Shown here piece after piece: positions 47,605-58,766 of a stretch of DNA of 64,000 bases. Source of the DNA: Imbricaverruca yamaguchii. Taxonomy: Eukaryota > Arthropoda > Thecostraca > Neoverrucidae. The notes under the pieces are model-generated. The model was not told the DNA's origin and searched no databases. It saw nothing but the letters and a program-made list of their open reading frames with translations. Where the stretch lies: contig JAOTOL010001555.1 of assembly GCA_034440575.1 (NCBI GenBank), positions 186,001 through 250,000 of the forward strand, written 5' to 3'. The position numbers were made by a program, and so were the translations under genes. Numbering within the stretch: position 1 is the first letter of the stretch; the number at the start of each line of letters is the position of its first letter.

Positions 47605-48700
47605 GTTTATTATCCATCAGTTGCCTAACCATTTAATGTTTCCTTGCATTGCTGTACCGTAGTACTTAAGTACATGCAGGTGGGTAGGTAGGTAAGTGGG
47701 AAGATTGGTTGCCTACCTAGGTATGCTAGGTAGGTAGTGAGCCTTATGATGCTGATCTGATTATGCAGCCCTCCATAATTGCCCTATTGCAACTAATTTG
47801 GAAGAATGCATTGGTTCACAATTCGTATACTTATGTGGCTGCAGGGAATTATTAACTTGAACTAGTTCCAAAACAGTTTTTTTCCATACCTAGGGATGTG
47901 TCCATGGGAGGTTAGTACTGTTATTTGAGATTTTGGATGGTTTGACCAGAATTGATCATTTGCGCCCATGTGTCCATGACTGGGAAGTGGCCACATACTG
48001 ATTAGAACAATATTCATGCACCAATTAAGATTTCAAAGCTTGCTTTTCTTTCAAGGATGGTTCAAATTAGGTGCTGCAAAGTGACTAGCTGTGTCTACAA
48101 TTTGTGACAAAGGTTTTGAGACATCACTGATCAGTATCATTTCAAAGTTGATAGTCATGAAGATGCATGCTTGTCATGAATATTAATACTAATTTAGTTA
48201 TCTCCCCATGATGACAGGAGCACAGTGTAAAATAATTGAGGATGTGACCTGAAAATTCACAGTTAATGGAATTGTGCTATTTCATCCTTGTCTTAGGTTT
48301 TTCAAGTTTGCCACATGATGTATGGGCAGTCATCATGCACACCACTGCTAAATACTGTAAAATGCATCTGACTGAAGTGAAAGTCATTCCGCTTTTTTAA
48401 TCCTTAAGTGGGGATCCTTTATTTTCTTCCAATCTCACTATTCCCAAACAACTTTTTTCTTCATCCACACAGCTAATGGTGAAGTAAATTTAGGACACTG
48501 CAGGAGCAAAGTCTGCATATTGCAAGCATATACAGAGAATGTATTGCATGGTTGCATGCTGCAGAGGTAGGTAAGCACCTCCTGCATAATGGAATGTTGC
48601 AAGAATATATATTGTTGACACTGAAGCTTATGGATGATGGTTTGCATATGACCTATACATGTTGGCTAATATAAAGCCTAATATACTTTGTGTTAGGCAA
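47605..48700. other. AT-rich, no gene recognised
   Basis: Contains a small GTAGGTAG-type repeat patch at 47675-47740. Otherwise unique-looking sequence 5' of the LINE. Confidence 0.4.
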
Positions 48701-48704
48701 AGTA

Positions 48705-51700
48705 TATGAGCATGTCCTTCAGGGAAACTAGGAAATGGGGTGGGGAGGGATGAAATTGCATTGCCAACTCAGGAATATTCCAATAGTGTCAGCCAAGGCA
48801 ATAGAACCTCAAAGTCTGCAAATAGGGACAGCAGCAACTCAAGGGGACAGAGTTATAGTTCATCTAGTGATAAAAGAACTCCTCAATATGAAAAAGCCAA
48901 AGGTGGTTATGGAGCATTTGTTAAGTGTATGATGTTTAATGCTCAGAGTATCCGTTCCAAATTTGATGAGTTCAAGTGTTATGTTGCTGAGGAGGAACCG
49001 GATTTTGTTTGCATTACGGAGGCATGGGTCAGTGAAGGATATTTTGGAGATAACTTACAGGACTATGAGATCCAGGGATACAATATGTTTTCGTGCAATA
49101 GGGGTCCAGCAATGAAAGGGGGTGGTGTAATGCTCTATGTGAATAGCTTATTCAGTTCTCAAAAAGTAGCAGGTGGGGATAAAAATGTGTCTGTGGAGTC
49201 CATTTGGCTTGATGTCACTGTGGGAAAAGGCAACAGCAATACTCTTAGGATAGGAGCTTTCTACCGATCAGGAACCCTGCCACATTCTCAGCAACTGGAG
49301 CTTGACAAGGTGATTTGTGAGGAAATCAGTAGAAACTTTAAGAGGAAGTGCCTTATTCTCGGTGACTTTAATCTAAAAGGTTATGAAAATGCTGGTATTG
49401 GCTCCCCATCATGCAAAATGTTCAGGAAATGCCTTGAAGAGGACCTGTTCTTACACCAGTTTGTATCGGAACCTACCAGGCATGGTTCATTCTTGGACCT
49501 TGTATTCTCGGATTTAGGTGACTTGGTTCAAGACTTGACTGTAGGCGAAACTCTGGGAAAAAGTGACCATAACATAGTTAGATTCAAGGCACATGTAGGG
49601 GAAACTATCAAGGATAATTTGGTAAAGGTTCCAAATTTCAACAAAGCAGACTTTAACGGCATGAGAGCGGCTTTAAGTGCCATCAGATGGGAAGAAGAAT
49701 TCTCCAATTTAAATGCCTGTGAAATGTGGGAAAAGTTCAAATCTTACTTAAAGGAAACTCAGATTAGACATGTCCCCCAAAAGCAAAGACGCAAAAGAAG
49801 GGTAGGAAAGCCAGCATGGCTTACACCAGACGTGATAAAAGCAATTAGGGCTAAGAAAACTGCATTTAGAGTTTTTAAAGAAGCCTCAAATGTCATTAAT
49901 CTAAAGGCGTATCGAAAAGCTAGAGACACTGTGAAGCAAAAAACCAGAGCAGCAAAGCGAGCAAAGGAACTGGATTTAGCTAGAAACTGTAATGGGGACA
50001 GTAAAAAGTTCTTTAGTTTCTACAAGCTGAGTAAAGTTTCTAACACAATTGGTCCACTGGAAGTAAACGGGACTACATTGGGTGAGGATAGTGAGATGGT
50101 TGAGGAGCTGAGCAAGCACTTCAAATCAGTGTTTACATTGGAAGATATGACCAATCTGCCGACCGTACACCATAGTTCAGATACATGGGATCTGACAAAT
50201 GATGTTGATTTCATTGGTAGTGATGTTGTTTACAATCATATCAGGAAAATAAAGCCAAATAAGGCAGCAGGACCTGATGATATTTATGCTAGGGTGTTGC
50301 GGGAAACTGAAAAGGAACTGGCATTTCCACTTAGTATAATATTTTGTAGATCAGTTTCACATAATGAAATTCCAACCGATTGGAAAACGGCAAATGTAGT
50401 TCCTATTTTCAAGAAAGGAGAAAGAGGGAAAGTTGAAAACTATAGGCCAATAAGTCTCACATCCCTAGTCTGCAAGGTACTCGAATCAATTATCAAGGAT
50501 AGAATAGTTAGTTGTCTGGAAGGTAGCAGATTGATTCAAGATACTCAACATGGATTTAGAAAAGGACGATCGTGTCTCACAAACCTCTTGGACTTTTTGA
50601 ACTTCGCCACAGAACAATTTGATCAGGGAAATCAGGTTGATGTAGCATATCTTGACTTTAGTAAGGCCTTTGACAAGGTACCCCATAAACGGTTAATGAT
50701 ACAGCTTCAGTCCCATGGTATTGCAGGTAGCATCTTAAAATGGATAGAGTTGTGGCTTTCAGATAGACAGCAAAGAGTGATGCTAAATGGTACAAAGTCA
50801 TCATGGCAAAATGTTCTTAGTGGAGTCCCCCAGGGGTCAGTACTAGGGCCATTACTGTTCATTATATTTGTAAATGACATTGAAAGTGGCCTAAGCAGTA
50901 AAGTTTTGAAATTTGCAGATGATTTGAAGGTCTTTAGGGCAATAACAGGTCAGGATGAGCATATCTCGCTGCAAAAAGACTTAGACGAACTTGTGAAGTG
51001 GTCCGAAGAATGGCAAATGAAATTTAACTTTGATAAGTGCAAAATCATGCATGTAGGTAAGCAGCATATGAAGGCTCCATACTTGATGGGTGGCCAAGTG
51101 CTATCAGTGACTCAACAGGAGAAGGATTTAGGTGTTATTCTAAACACAAAATTGGGGGCATCAGAACAGACCAAGGAAGCCAGGAAGAAGGCACTGAGAA
51201 TGCTCGGGGCAATAAATAGGAATGTATCATACAGAAGTGAGGAAGTGATCAGGAAGCTTTACTGTGCATACGTCAGGCCACATTTGGAATACTGCATCCA
51301 AGCTTGGTCTCCTAGGTATGAAAAAGATTGTTGGCTTTTAGAGAGAGTACAAAAGAGGGCTACAAAAATGGTTAATGGCATAAGCAACCTGGCATATGAG
51401 GAAAGATTGAAGAAATTGAATATGTTTTCACTTAGATATAGAAGGCTGAGAGGAGATCTCATCGAGGTCTTTAAATTTGTCAATGGTCTGGAGAGGGGAT
51501 ACCTTGGGGAAATGTTTGAATTTAACAGAAATGATGCAATTAGAGGTCATAAATTCAAAATTAAAATTAACCACAGCAGAACAAGGTTAAGGCAAACTTT
51601 CTTCACCAACAGGGTAGTGGAACACTGGAACCAGCTGCCAGAAAACATCGTCAGTAGCAGAACATTGAACATCTTTAAAAACAGCATAGACAATCATTAT

Positions 51701-51920
51701 AAGAATAGAGGGCTTGCTTTTCAGTATTACAGGGAGGGCTGATTGGCAGATTTGGTGGGCAACTGGTTCAGTGTACAGAGTGCAACCAAGAAGGGCCCTT
51801 GTGGCTCAGAGTTGCACTGATCTTTTATGTCTTTATGTCTTTTATGTCTTTATGCCTATGAATCCTATGTAATACATTTTGCACCTATTTGTGTACAGCC
51901 CAAAAATAAATAAAAGAATC
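48705..51920 (+). mobile_element. CR1-like non-LTR retrotransposon (LINE), probably 5'-truncated
   Basis: A single long frame with endonuclease and reverse transcriptase is followed by a 3' UTR of about 175 bp. The UTR carries tandem TTTATGTC-type octamers (about 51823-51855) and ends near AATAAATAAAAG. Short 3' tandem octamers in place of poly(A) are typical of the CR1/L2 group. No ORF1 lies upstream and the frame is open only back to a TGA at 48707, so the insertion was probably truncated at its 5' end. No target-site duplication was recognised. Confidence 0.85.
48740..51742 (+). CDS. LINE ORF2: endonuclease plus reverse transcriptase
   Basis: About 1000 codons without a stop. Residues 61-285 are an APE-type endonuclease: FNAQS (Asn67), ITEAW (Glu94), FYRSG (Tyr175), LILGDFN (Asp209, Asn211) and KSDHN (Asp276, His277). 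Residues 350-470 are a basic linker. Residues 500-790 are the reverse transcriptase: KAAGPDDI, PIFKKGERGKVENYRPISL, HGFRKGRSC, YLDFSKAFDKVPH (Asp639), SGVPQGSVLGPLLF and the catalytic box FADD (725-728). Residues 800-1000 form the C-terminal part with YVRPHLEYCIQAWSP and HWNQLPE. The protein nicks target DNA and copies its RNA there. All key residues are present. The frame has no ATG before residue 64 (48929), so the native N-terminus is probably lost or lies upstream. Confidence 0.93.
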   Translation: MGRDEIALPTQEYSNSVSQGNRTSKSANRDSSNSRGQSYSSSSDKRTPQYEKAKGGYGAFVKCMMFNAQSIRSKFDEFKCYVAEEEPDFVCITEAWVSEGYFGDNLQDYEIQGYNMFSCNRGPAMKGGGVMLYVNSLFSSQKVAGGDKNVSVESIWLDVTVGKGNSNTLRIGAFYRSGTLPHSQQLELDKVICEEISRNFKRKCLILGDFNLKGYENAGIGSPSCKMFRKCLEEDLFLHQFVSEPTRHGSFLDLVFSDLGDLVQDLTVGETLGKSDHNIVRFKAHVGETIKDNLVKVPNFNKADFNGMRAALSAIRWEEEFSNLNACEMWEKFKSYLKETQIRHVPQKQRRKRRVGKPAWLTPDVIKAIRAKKTAFRVFKEASNVINLKAYRKARDTVKQKTRAAKRAKELDLARNCNGDSKKFFSFYKLSKVSNTIGPLEVNGTTLGEDSEMVEELSKHFKSVFTLEDMTNLPTVHHSSDTWDLTNDVDFIGSDVVYNHIRKIKPNKAAGPDDIYARVLRETEKELAFPLSIIFCRSVSHNEIPTDWKTANVVPIFKKGERGKVENYRPISLTSLVCKVLESIIKDRIVSCLEGSRLIQDTQHGFRKGRSCLTNLLDFLNFATEQFDQGNQVDVAYLDFSKAFDKVPHKRLMIQLQSHGIAGSILKWIELWLSDRQQRVMLNGTKSSWQNVLSGVPQGSVLGPLLFIIFVNDIESGLSSKVLKFADDLKVFRAITGQDEHISLQKDLDELVKWSEEWQMKFNFDKCKIMHVGKQHMKAPYLMGGQVLSVTQQEKDLGVILNTKLGASEQTKEARKKALRMLGAINRNVSYRSEEVIRKLYCAYVRPHLEYCIQAWSPRYEKDCWLLERVQKRATKMVNGISNLAYEERLKKLNMFSLRYRRLRGDLIEVFKFVNGLERGYLGEMFEFNRNDAIRGHKFKIKINHSRTRLRQTFFTNRVVEHWNQLPENIVSSRTLNIFKNSIDNHYKNRGLAFQYYREG

Positions 51921-51924
51921 CATC

Positions 51925-54900
51925 AGCAGTTTCAAAAGGTGGTAGTGCACACCATACATATGGTATGCAATCCCACAAGTTAAGCATCACACACAAGACC
52001 TCTGATGAACTATTCATGAAATAAGCCGGAATATACCACCTGAATGTGGAATTGACATCCCTCCCAGCAAAGTATTAACACCATACTTCATGATGAGTTC
52101 ATGAAGTTGCATAGATATTTATAACAGTATCCAGTTGATAGTATCATTCCTATACTCCCATATGCAGGGTTAAAATAATGGTTTTTCATTAGGTGTGAGA
52201 TGTCGAAACGGGCACAGAAGGATGTCGTAATTTGCCATGGAATTTGTGTCAATTAAAATGCTTTTGATGCCTTTTAGAATCAAATTTGAATCAATGTTGT
52301 AGGTACTTGCGACTGGAGCATTAACATGATACTTATAAATGAGATACTATTAGAAAGGGGACACGAAGACTTCATAAGAAAGCATCATGGAGTAGGATGT
52401 CGATACTTCTTGGAGAAGGATGTTGATTGAGCCTTCGGAAAGTGGTATTTCCCACCCTATTTAGTGAATAATTTATCACTGCCCATATGCCTTGCAGCCA
52501 GTAATGTAATGAGTATGCTGTTTAATTAAAGTTGTATTTGAGAAGAACTTATAAGTTATGTTAATCAACATTGATTTCATGGATAATTTTGACATCTTAC
52601 TGTATCATTTCAACATCTCACATCATGCAAAAAGCCATTATTTTAGCACTTCACAAGCCTGGGCCTTACCATTATGGTCCAAACAATGGGAGCTGCATTA
52701 GCTTGATCCTGGGGAGGTGCCAAAAATTGAGTGATGTTACTAATCATGTGATGTAGCATTATACAATTATATGAATATTTAATAGATATATATACTTAAG
52801 TGTATAATAGACATGCAATATCAAGGTGATAAGTGTTGTTCCAGAATTAATGTTGGCTCTGCCCCTCCCCCAAATATCAACTTTGAATATGGAACACTGT
52901 TGGGTGTGCCAAATCCATTTTGGTCTGTCTGTTGCCTTCTTGTATTTCCCCACCCCAATGATTTTCAAAAAGCAGCACCTGTGGTCTGATGTTATGTAGC
53001 ATTATATAGCTATATAAGAGGCAAAAATATAGCTACAGCATCACATAAATAATCAGAAGTGAATGCATTTTAACACAAAATACAATCCCAGGATCAAACA
53101 TGTGGTTGGTTTCCCCAAATTATTGAGTGTCATGTCACCCAAGGATGAGTTCCTCAAAAGTTTCATTAATAATTGCATTATGAGAGCCCATACTTGACCA
53201 TGCTAAGCTGACAGACATGGCATCCAGAAGTCATGTGTTGTGGCAATGATTCAGGGTTGCACTAGAAACATGGATTAATCCTGCACATTTACCCCTGCTG
53301 AGGGTGCCAGCATGCTCACTACATTGGTGTTTAGGCTGGGTTTGACAACATTCTTACACACACATACACACACATGCATGCATACTACTAAGCATTCATT
53401 TTCTGTGGTAATGTGTGCTATGGTGAAATTATTATTTACTTAGCAGTCTGTAATGAATGACACACCATTGTTGTGTTAGTTTGACAGTGAAACACATGCA
53501 TTTGTAAACTAGTAATATAATAATGTAAATTTCTGTAGAATACCACCAAACTGAGCATATGAGATTTGTCTTTGTATCCCAGTTTGCATACAGTGTTCAT
53601 GAAGGGAAGTTTATGAAGAACAATATCTGCATATATTTGAATTTTGATGACTACACATGTAGATATTTTATAATGCTACATTACATCATCACAATTTTAT
53701 TTCATATTATATCAATTAATGAAAGAAATACTGATATTTTCTAGGCATTGTAGACTGTCAAATGCTCCATCAGCATTGAGCTGGTGCTATCTATGCTTAC
53801 TATGAAATACTTAAGTTTCCAAATCATAGACTCAAATTAAATCACATCAAATCAATTGAATCAAGACTTATGGTATATTAGAAATATGAACAAGACAAGA
53901 CATATGGAGAAGTCATATGTATGCATATTATATATCTATGTAATTATATAATGGTACATGGCATCAGACAAAAGGTGTGGATTTATGGAAATATATTTTG
54001 TGGGGAGAAGAAATGTATGAAGGCAATTGGTAGGCCCAAATAGACTGAGGGCACACTCCATATGGTCCAACATTGAGGGACACTTGCCCCTCAATAGTAT
54101 GCAAAACAACACCCTTGTATCAGGCTATCAGTGACATCACTCAATAGCTGGCAGTGACTTAGGATCCAGTTCATGCAACTTCCATTGTTTGCAACTGAAA
54201 GGTAAAACCCAGAATCTCACATGTATGGTGTACAGCATGCAAGGTTGCATGCCATATATTTGGTGTATAACCTCTGGAGTTATGCATACTATGCATGGTG
54301 TGTAGCCACAGTCATTGTAAAGACCACTCAGGACTTTTCCCAATCATGTGGCACACTCGCAAAGAAGAGTGGGTGGTACTATTAGCTGTGGTTGTGCATG
54401 AAGTGTGTTTAGAGTCACCCAATAAATAAACAAGCCATTGCAAAAACTAGTGGGATCATTGCTTATATATCACTGAAACATACAGTCATCAAGAGCCAAG
54501 GCTTAGTATTAGCCAAACAATGGGTCATATGTGTTATAAATAAATGGAAGATAAGATAAAAGGAGAAAAGGGATACTGAAACACCATAATGGTGACTAAT
54601 GTCCTAATGGAACTAGCCTAGCCTAACCTAACCTAATCTAATGTGAAGAATGTAACTAACTATGATGCCACTTATATTTTCAAAGTTTTAAGGAAACTAA
54701 CATGCCAATGTGCACTAATTGATGCATTTTAATGAAACCCCATTGAATTATCTTGGCCAGTCTCATCAACATCACATACCTACCCAAAGAATGATGTAAA
54801 ATCCACTGTCATGTGCACTAGCCACCATCAGAATTCCATACTTATAAATATGATCTAAGATGCCTACTATCATCAATCCCATGCCATTATTGGGCTTTGA

Positions 54901-56260
54901 GGTATTTGTAAAACAAGTTCTATCCCCACACATTTTATGCCCACAAAGAAAGTAAAGTGGTTAGGTTTGGGTTAGGTTTGGTCAAGTTTTTCATTTGGAA
55001 CATTGAATTTGTGTGAAGGCAAATAAATTGGTTGTCTTCAAAAGCCTGTTGGGTTGGGTTAGGTTTTTTAAATTAGGAAAATTTAAAAGGAATATGTTTG
55101 GACATATTCTCAATTTTGGAAAAATTATTTCTTCTTAAAAGATAAGTTAGGTTATGTTATGTGCATCTTGTTTTTAGCATTTTCTTTTGCTGTATTACCT
55201 AACTCCAAGCTCATTTTCTTGGTTTTATTTTGCTTGTGAGCTGAAAAGGAATCATTTGCATAGAAAATGAGCTGTCACAATCCAAGAATCGCAACATTCA
55301 TGACACCTTACAGCACAAATTCATCAACACCACTCTATACACCCCAATCCCCATCCCTGTGTTGCACAACTTCAGATTGGAACATAAGATTTTGGACCTT
55401 GTGGATTTGTTCACCCTGCTTTGTAATGCATTCAATGAGGAGCTCTCCACTACGTGCACAGACAGCATATTGCATTGGTTAACCACCTTTTTGCTGAAAA
55501 CTGGTGGAAATTTAGCTGTCCTTAACATATTAACCTGTCAAAATTGAATGACTCCTATATGATGTCCTAATTAGAAGAACATCACTCAAATGTATATCAT
55601 CTAATACTTTTAATATATTAAGAATCTCAATCACCACCCCTTTATCTCCTATGTGTGAGTGAGTACATTTCAAATACCATATTAAAAATGTAGCAGTCCA
55701 TTGACAAGCCTCGTAGCTTTGTGCTGTACTGTTGCTAGCATGCCTATATGTCTCTTAGTAATGGCTGTATGCTGATTCAAAATATTCCATGTTAGGTTGT
55801 ATATAGGCAAAGCATCTTTGTAGCATCATCACTATTATATTTCACATTCACATTGGTGATTCCTGACATTATAATTACTCTGTTTCCAGCTGAGTTATGT
55901 AGTATATTTAAGTTGATTCTGAACTAACATATTTCTTTCGCTCTTCGGTGACATCCAGTTCAATACCTCACATCATATATCCCAGTGATAAGGATCTGTC
56001 ATACCACTGTGGAAGTTCCACAGTTACCACTGTGGAACATTCACCACTGCAAGTTTTTCTAACACTGCAAACTAGTGAAATTATGCTAGCTGGCCTGTAA
56101 TTTGCCACAGTTTCTATTGCCCTTTTTGAACATTGGTGATACAGTTACATTACAATAGGCTGCACTTGCATGACATTTACACTACAGTTACACCACAGAA
56201 TATGTTCCAAGCACTGTGGCAGTAGCTGGGTGTGAGTAATAATGCACAAGGAGCCACATA
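51925..56260. other. AT-rich intergenic or intronic block, no gene recognised
   Basis: CpG-poor, AT-rich sequence with short frames only. It includes a short interstitial telomere-like run (CCTAACCTAACCTAAT near 54622) and GGTTAGGTT patches at 54960-55070, matching the TTAGG arthropod repeat. No exon similar to the JARID2 N-terminus was recognised. Confidence 0.45.
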
Positions 56261-56267
56261 ATTTTTC

Positions 56268-56470
56268 ACAAGGAGCCGCCCCAGTAGCACAGTCGGTTAG
56301 AGCACTGGCCTGCACTGGTCTCCCTTGTCCTGACAACACAGGGTTCGAGTCACTTTGCATGCTCGCATTTAGCCCCCAGCCGGGAGTGTCAGTTGGCAGC
56401 TGGCCCGACAAGGCCGGGGACGAACTACCGGGCGGCCGTGTCGGTGCATTGACGGCACTTTAAACTTTCG
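56268..56470 (+). mobile_element. tRNA-derived SINE, type 3
   Basis: The head has TAGCACAGTCGGTTAGAGCA (A box region) and GGGTTCGAGTC (B box). The body has GCTCGCATTTAGCCCCC, GTTGGCAGCTGGCCCG and ACAAGGCCGGGG, and ends GCATTGACGGCACTTTAAA. It aligns with 27972-28118. Confidence 0.82.
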
Positions 56471-56479
56471 ATCTAAATT

Positions 56480-57955
56480 ATGCTGTTGAACTTGAACTCA
56501 TGGATCAGGTGGTGGGGCCAGGGTTCACACAACAAGCTCTGCTTAGCAATAGAATACTGGTTCCTAAAGCCACCCCAGCAACAACTCAGATTAAATTTAT
56601 ATTATAAAAATTCATAATGTAAATGATTGGGAAGAGCTTCTTTTTTTCAGTGGCATCACACTACAAGCTGCACATTTTGAAAATTGCACATGGTTGGTTC
56701 TTATAGCACTAGCAGCCAACTAGACCTAAATTACCCACTTGCTACCATGCACACTTTGATAAATTTGTAACCTTATAATGGTCAGTATTAATTTTGAATG
56801 CATTTTAGCAAAATAAACCTAGGCTAATATAGCTAATCTAGGCTAACATGGCATAGCCTGATCTAAGCTAAAACCAATAATACTGAAGGCACATCACAGC
56901 TGATGTCACAGATGGTGTCACCTGTAAAATGTACTCTAATATCACATTATTATGCTATATTCTGATGGAATGGCCAAAAGTCTACAATATCTGGAATGTT
57001 GTGATTAATTTGTTGGGTGGGACTGCACAGGGCAACCTGTGATTGGGCAGATGCACGGATGGTGGATATACGACCCTGTGATTAGGCAGCAAATGTTGAA
57101 CGAAGAAAAGCTTAGCCTGGCCTGACAAGTTGGAAAATAATCAAGGCCGTGCTGCATAAAACCTATAGATGTTGGATTGTGCAAGGGTGATGAATGTTGC
57201 ACCATGTAAAGCATACAGATGATGGCTTGCATAGAGAGCTTGCATCATACCTGTGTTCTTTCCACTGTCATCTTGGCAAATGTTGGTGCAATGTACCTGG
57301 AGTTTGCAGCATTTCACACTAGAGACCTAGAGCAGCTTTCCACTCTAGCCGGTGCCAAATTGTATTCCTGAGTTGTAGTTGGCATCAATTGTGACCAAGG
57401 GGCGGCCAGGACTAGTACACAATTTTGGGTATGGGTACTACTGTTGTTGTAGAGCATCATTTGCACATTAAATGCTGTCTTTATATCCAGTACCCTAAGC
57501 AATATTAATACCAGCTCCTCAAAATCATCAGTCATCATGTCATTCTCTTTGGATGATAGACCAACAAATATAGGATATGTGTGTGTATGCTACCTAACAT
57601 GCACACAACACATTTCGTGGCCTCCTTTGAATCAGTGGATGCTACATAATCAGTAGTAATTAATGCACCACTAAGCCCAAACAATCAATCAATTAATCAA
57701 TCCTTTCGATCGGATTCGGTGTCCTGTCCAGCTGGACTGGCCGACGCCCGATCATACGGCCAATTCCATCACCTTTGACCTGCCCCAGATAGTCACCAGG
57801 TAATAGAAAGTCTACCGTCAGCTGTCATTGGATTACATTCTCGGTACGCTGCTCGTTACATCTGGCCGGGTGGATGGGTATTGCGTTTCTCTCATTTGCT
57901 GGCATTCGCCAGGTTTTCATTATTAGCAGTGGGCACAAACTGAATTATTAATGCA
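56480..57955. other. No gene recognised
   Basis: AT-rich, then mixed sequence from about 57700. Nothing supported. Confidence 0.4.
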
Positions 57956-57961
57956 TTGCTG

Positions 57962-58127
57962 TGGTTGGTTGGTTATTGGTTCTATGACACATCGACCGTT
58001 GAGTCATGTTGCGCCGCCAATCTCTCACGCCGATTGGTCGCGGACGAATATTAACGACAGGTGAGACTTGAACCCACAACCTTCTCGATTGTGAGATGAG
58101 CAACTTACCCCTAGGCTACTCGTCCCC
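57962..58127 (-). mobile_element. tRNA-derived SINE, type 1, minus strand
   Basis: Read on the minus strand: GAGTAGCCTAGGGG (A-box-like), GGGTTCAAGTCTC (B box), GCGACCAATCGGCGTGAGAG, ATTGGCGGCGC, and tail TAGAACCAATAACCAACC. It matches the copy at 38383-38555. It lies about 300 bp upstream of the first JARID2-like exon. Confidence 0.82.
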
Positions 58128-58443
58128 ACATTGCTGTGAAAATTCCAAGCTGGTGGCTAAGCAAATTTATGAAGCAAAGATCAACAATTCTAAAATATTT
58201 TTTCCAAGATATGTTTTTTTTTATAATGCAGAATTGTGCATGTGTTCAAGTCACATCGCATGCCAAGTCATCATCTTGTTTTTCATAGCATGGCAGTCAA
58301 TCCATCCTCTCCTCCATGAGCTTACAACTTGCCCTGTTTGACACAGTCCACTGTTTCCATTCCACCGTTTCCCTGCGTGCATTTTGCGTCTGCGACCCTT
58401 CTCGCCACACATGTCGTTAACCGAGGACCGTCGGCCGCCACAG

Positions 58444-58766
58444 ACGCGCAATGCCGCGCTCCAAGCGTGACGCGGTGACGGGCCGGGCGCCGACCGTACC
58501 GTCGCCAGAGTCACCGATGCTCAAGAAGCGCAAGGTGTTCGCGCAGCGCAAGTTCGCGCAGGGCGCGGCGATGCCCTTCTCGTGCTCTGCGCCGCCGTCC
58601 CCTCCGCCGCCCCCGCCGCCGCCGCCGCCCCCGCCCCCACCACCGCCCCCGCCGGCGTCTGCCTGTCGGGCGGCAGCGGCAGCGGCGGCCGTGGCCGTGT
58701 CGACACCGCTGGCCGACGGACCGCTGCCCAAAACGGAGGACTTCATCACCTTCCTCTGCTTCAGAG
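58444..58766 (+). CDS. JARID2: JARID2-like exon 1 of those seen
   Basis: An acceptor CCGCCACAG/ACGCGC at 58443, preceded by a pyrimidine-rich tract, fits an internal exon; the first ATG is 58451 and an in-frame TAA lies about 40 bp upstream. The donor is CAGAG/GTATGG, phase 1. It encodes the PRC2-substrate-like AQRKF motif (Lys codon 58550-58552), poly-Pro (about 58596-58655), an Ala run and KTEDFITFLCFR. Confidence 0.82.

Noticed and set aside
54612..54645. Telomere or subtelomere
   Set aside because: Only about three CCTAA units; an interstitial run, useful only as a taxonomic hint.
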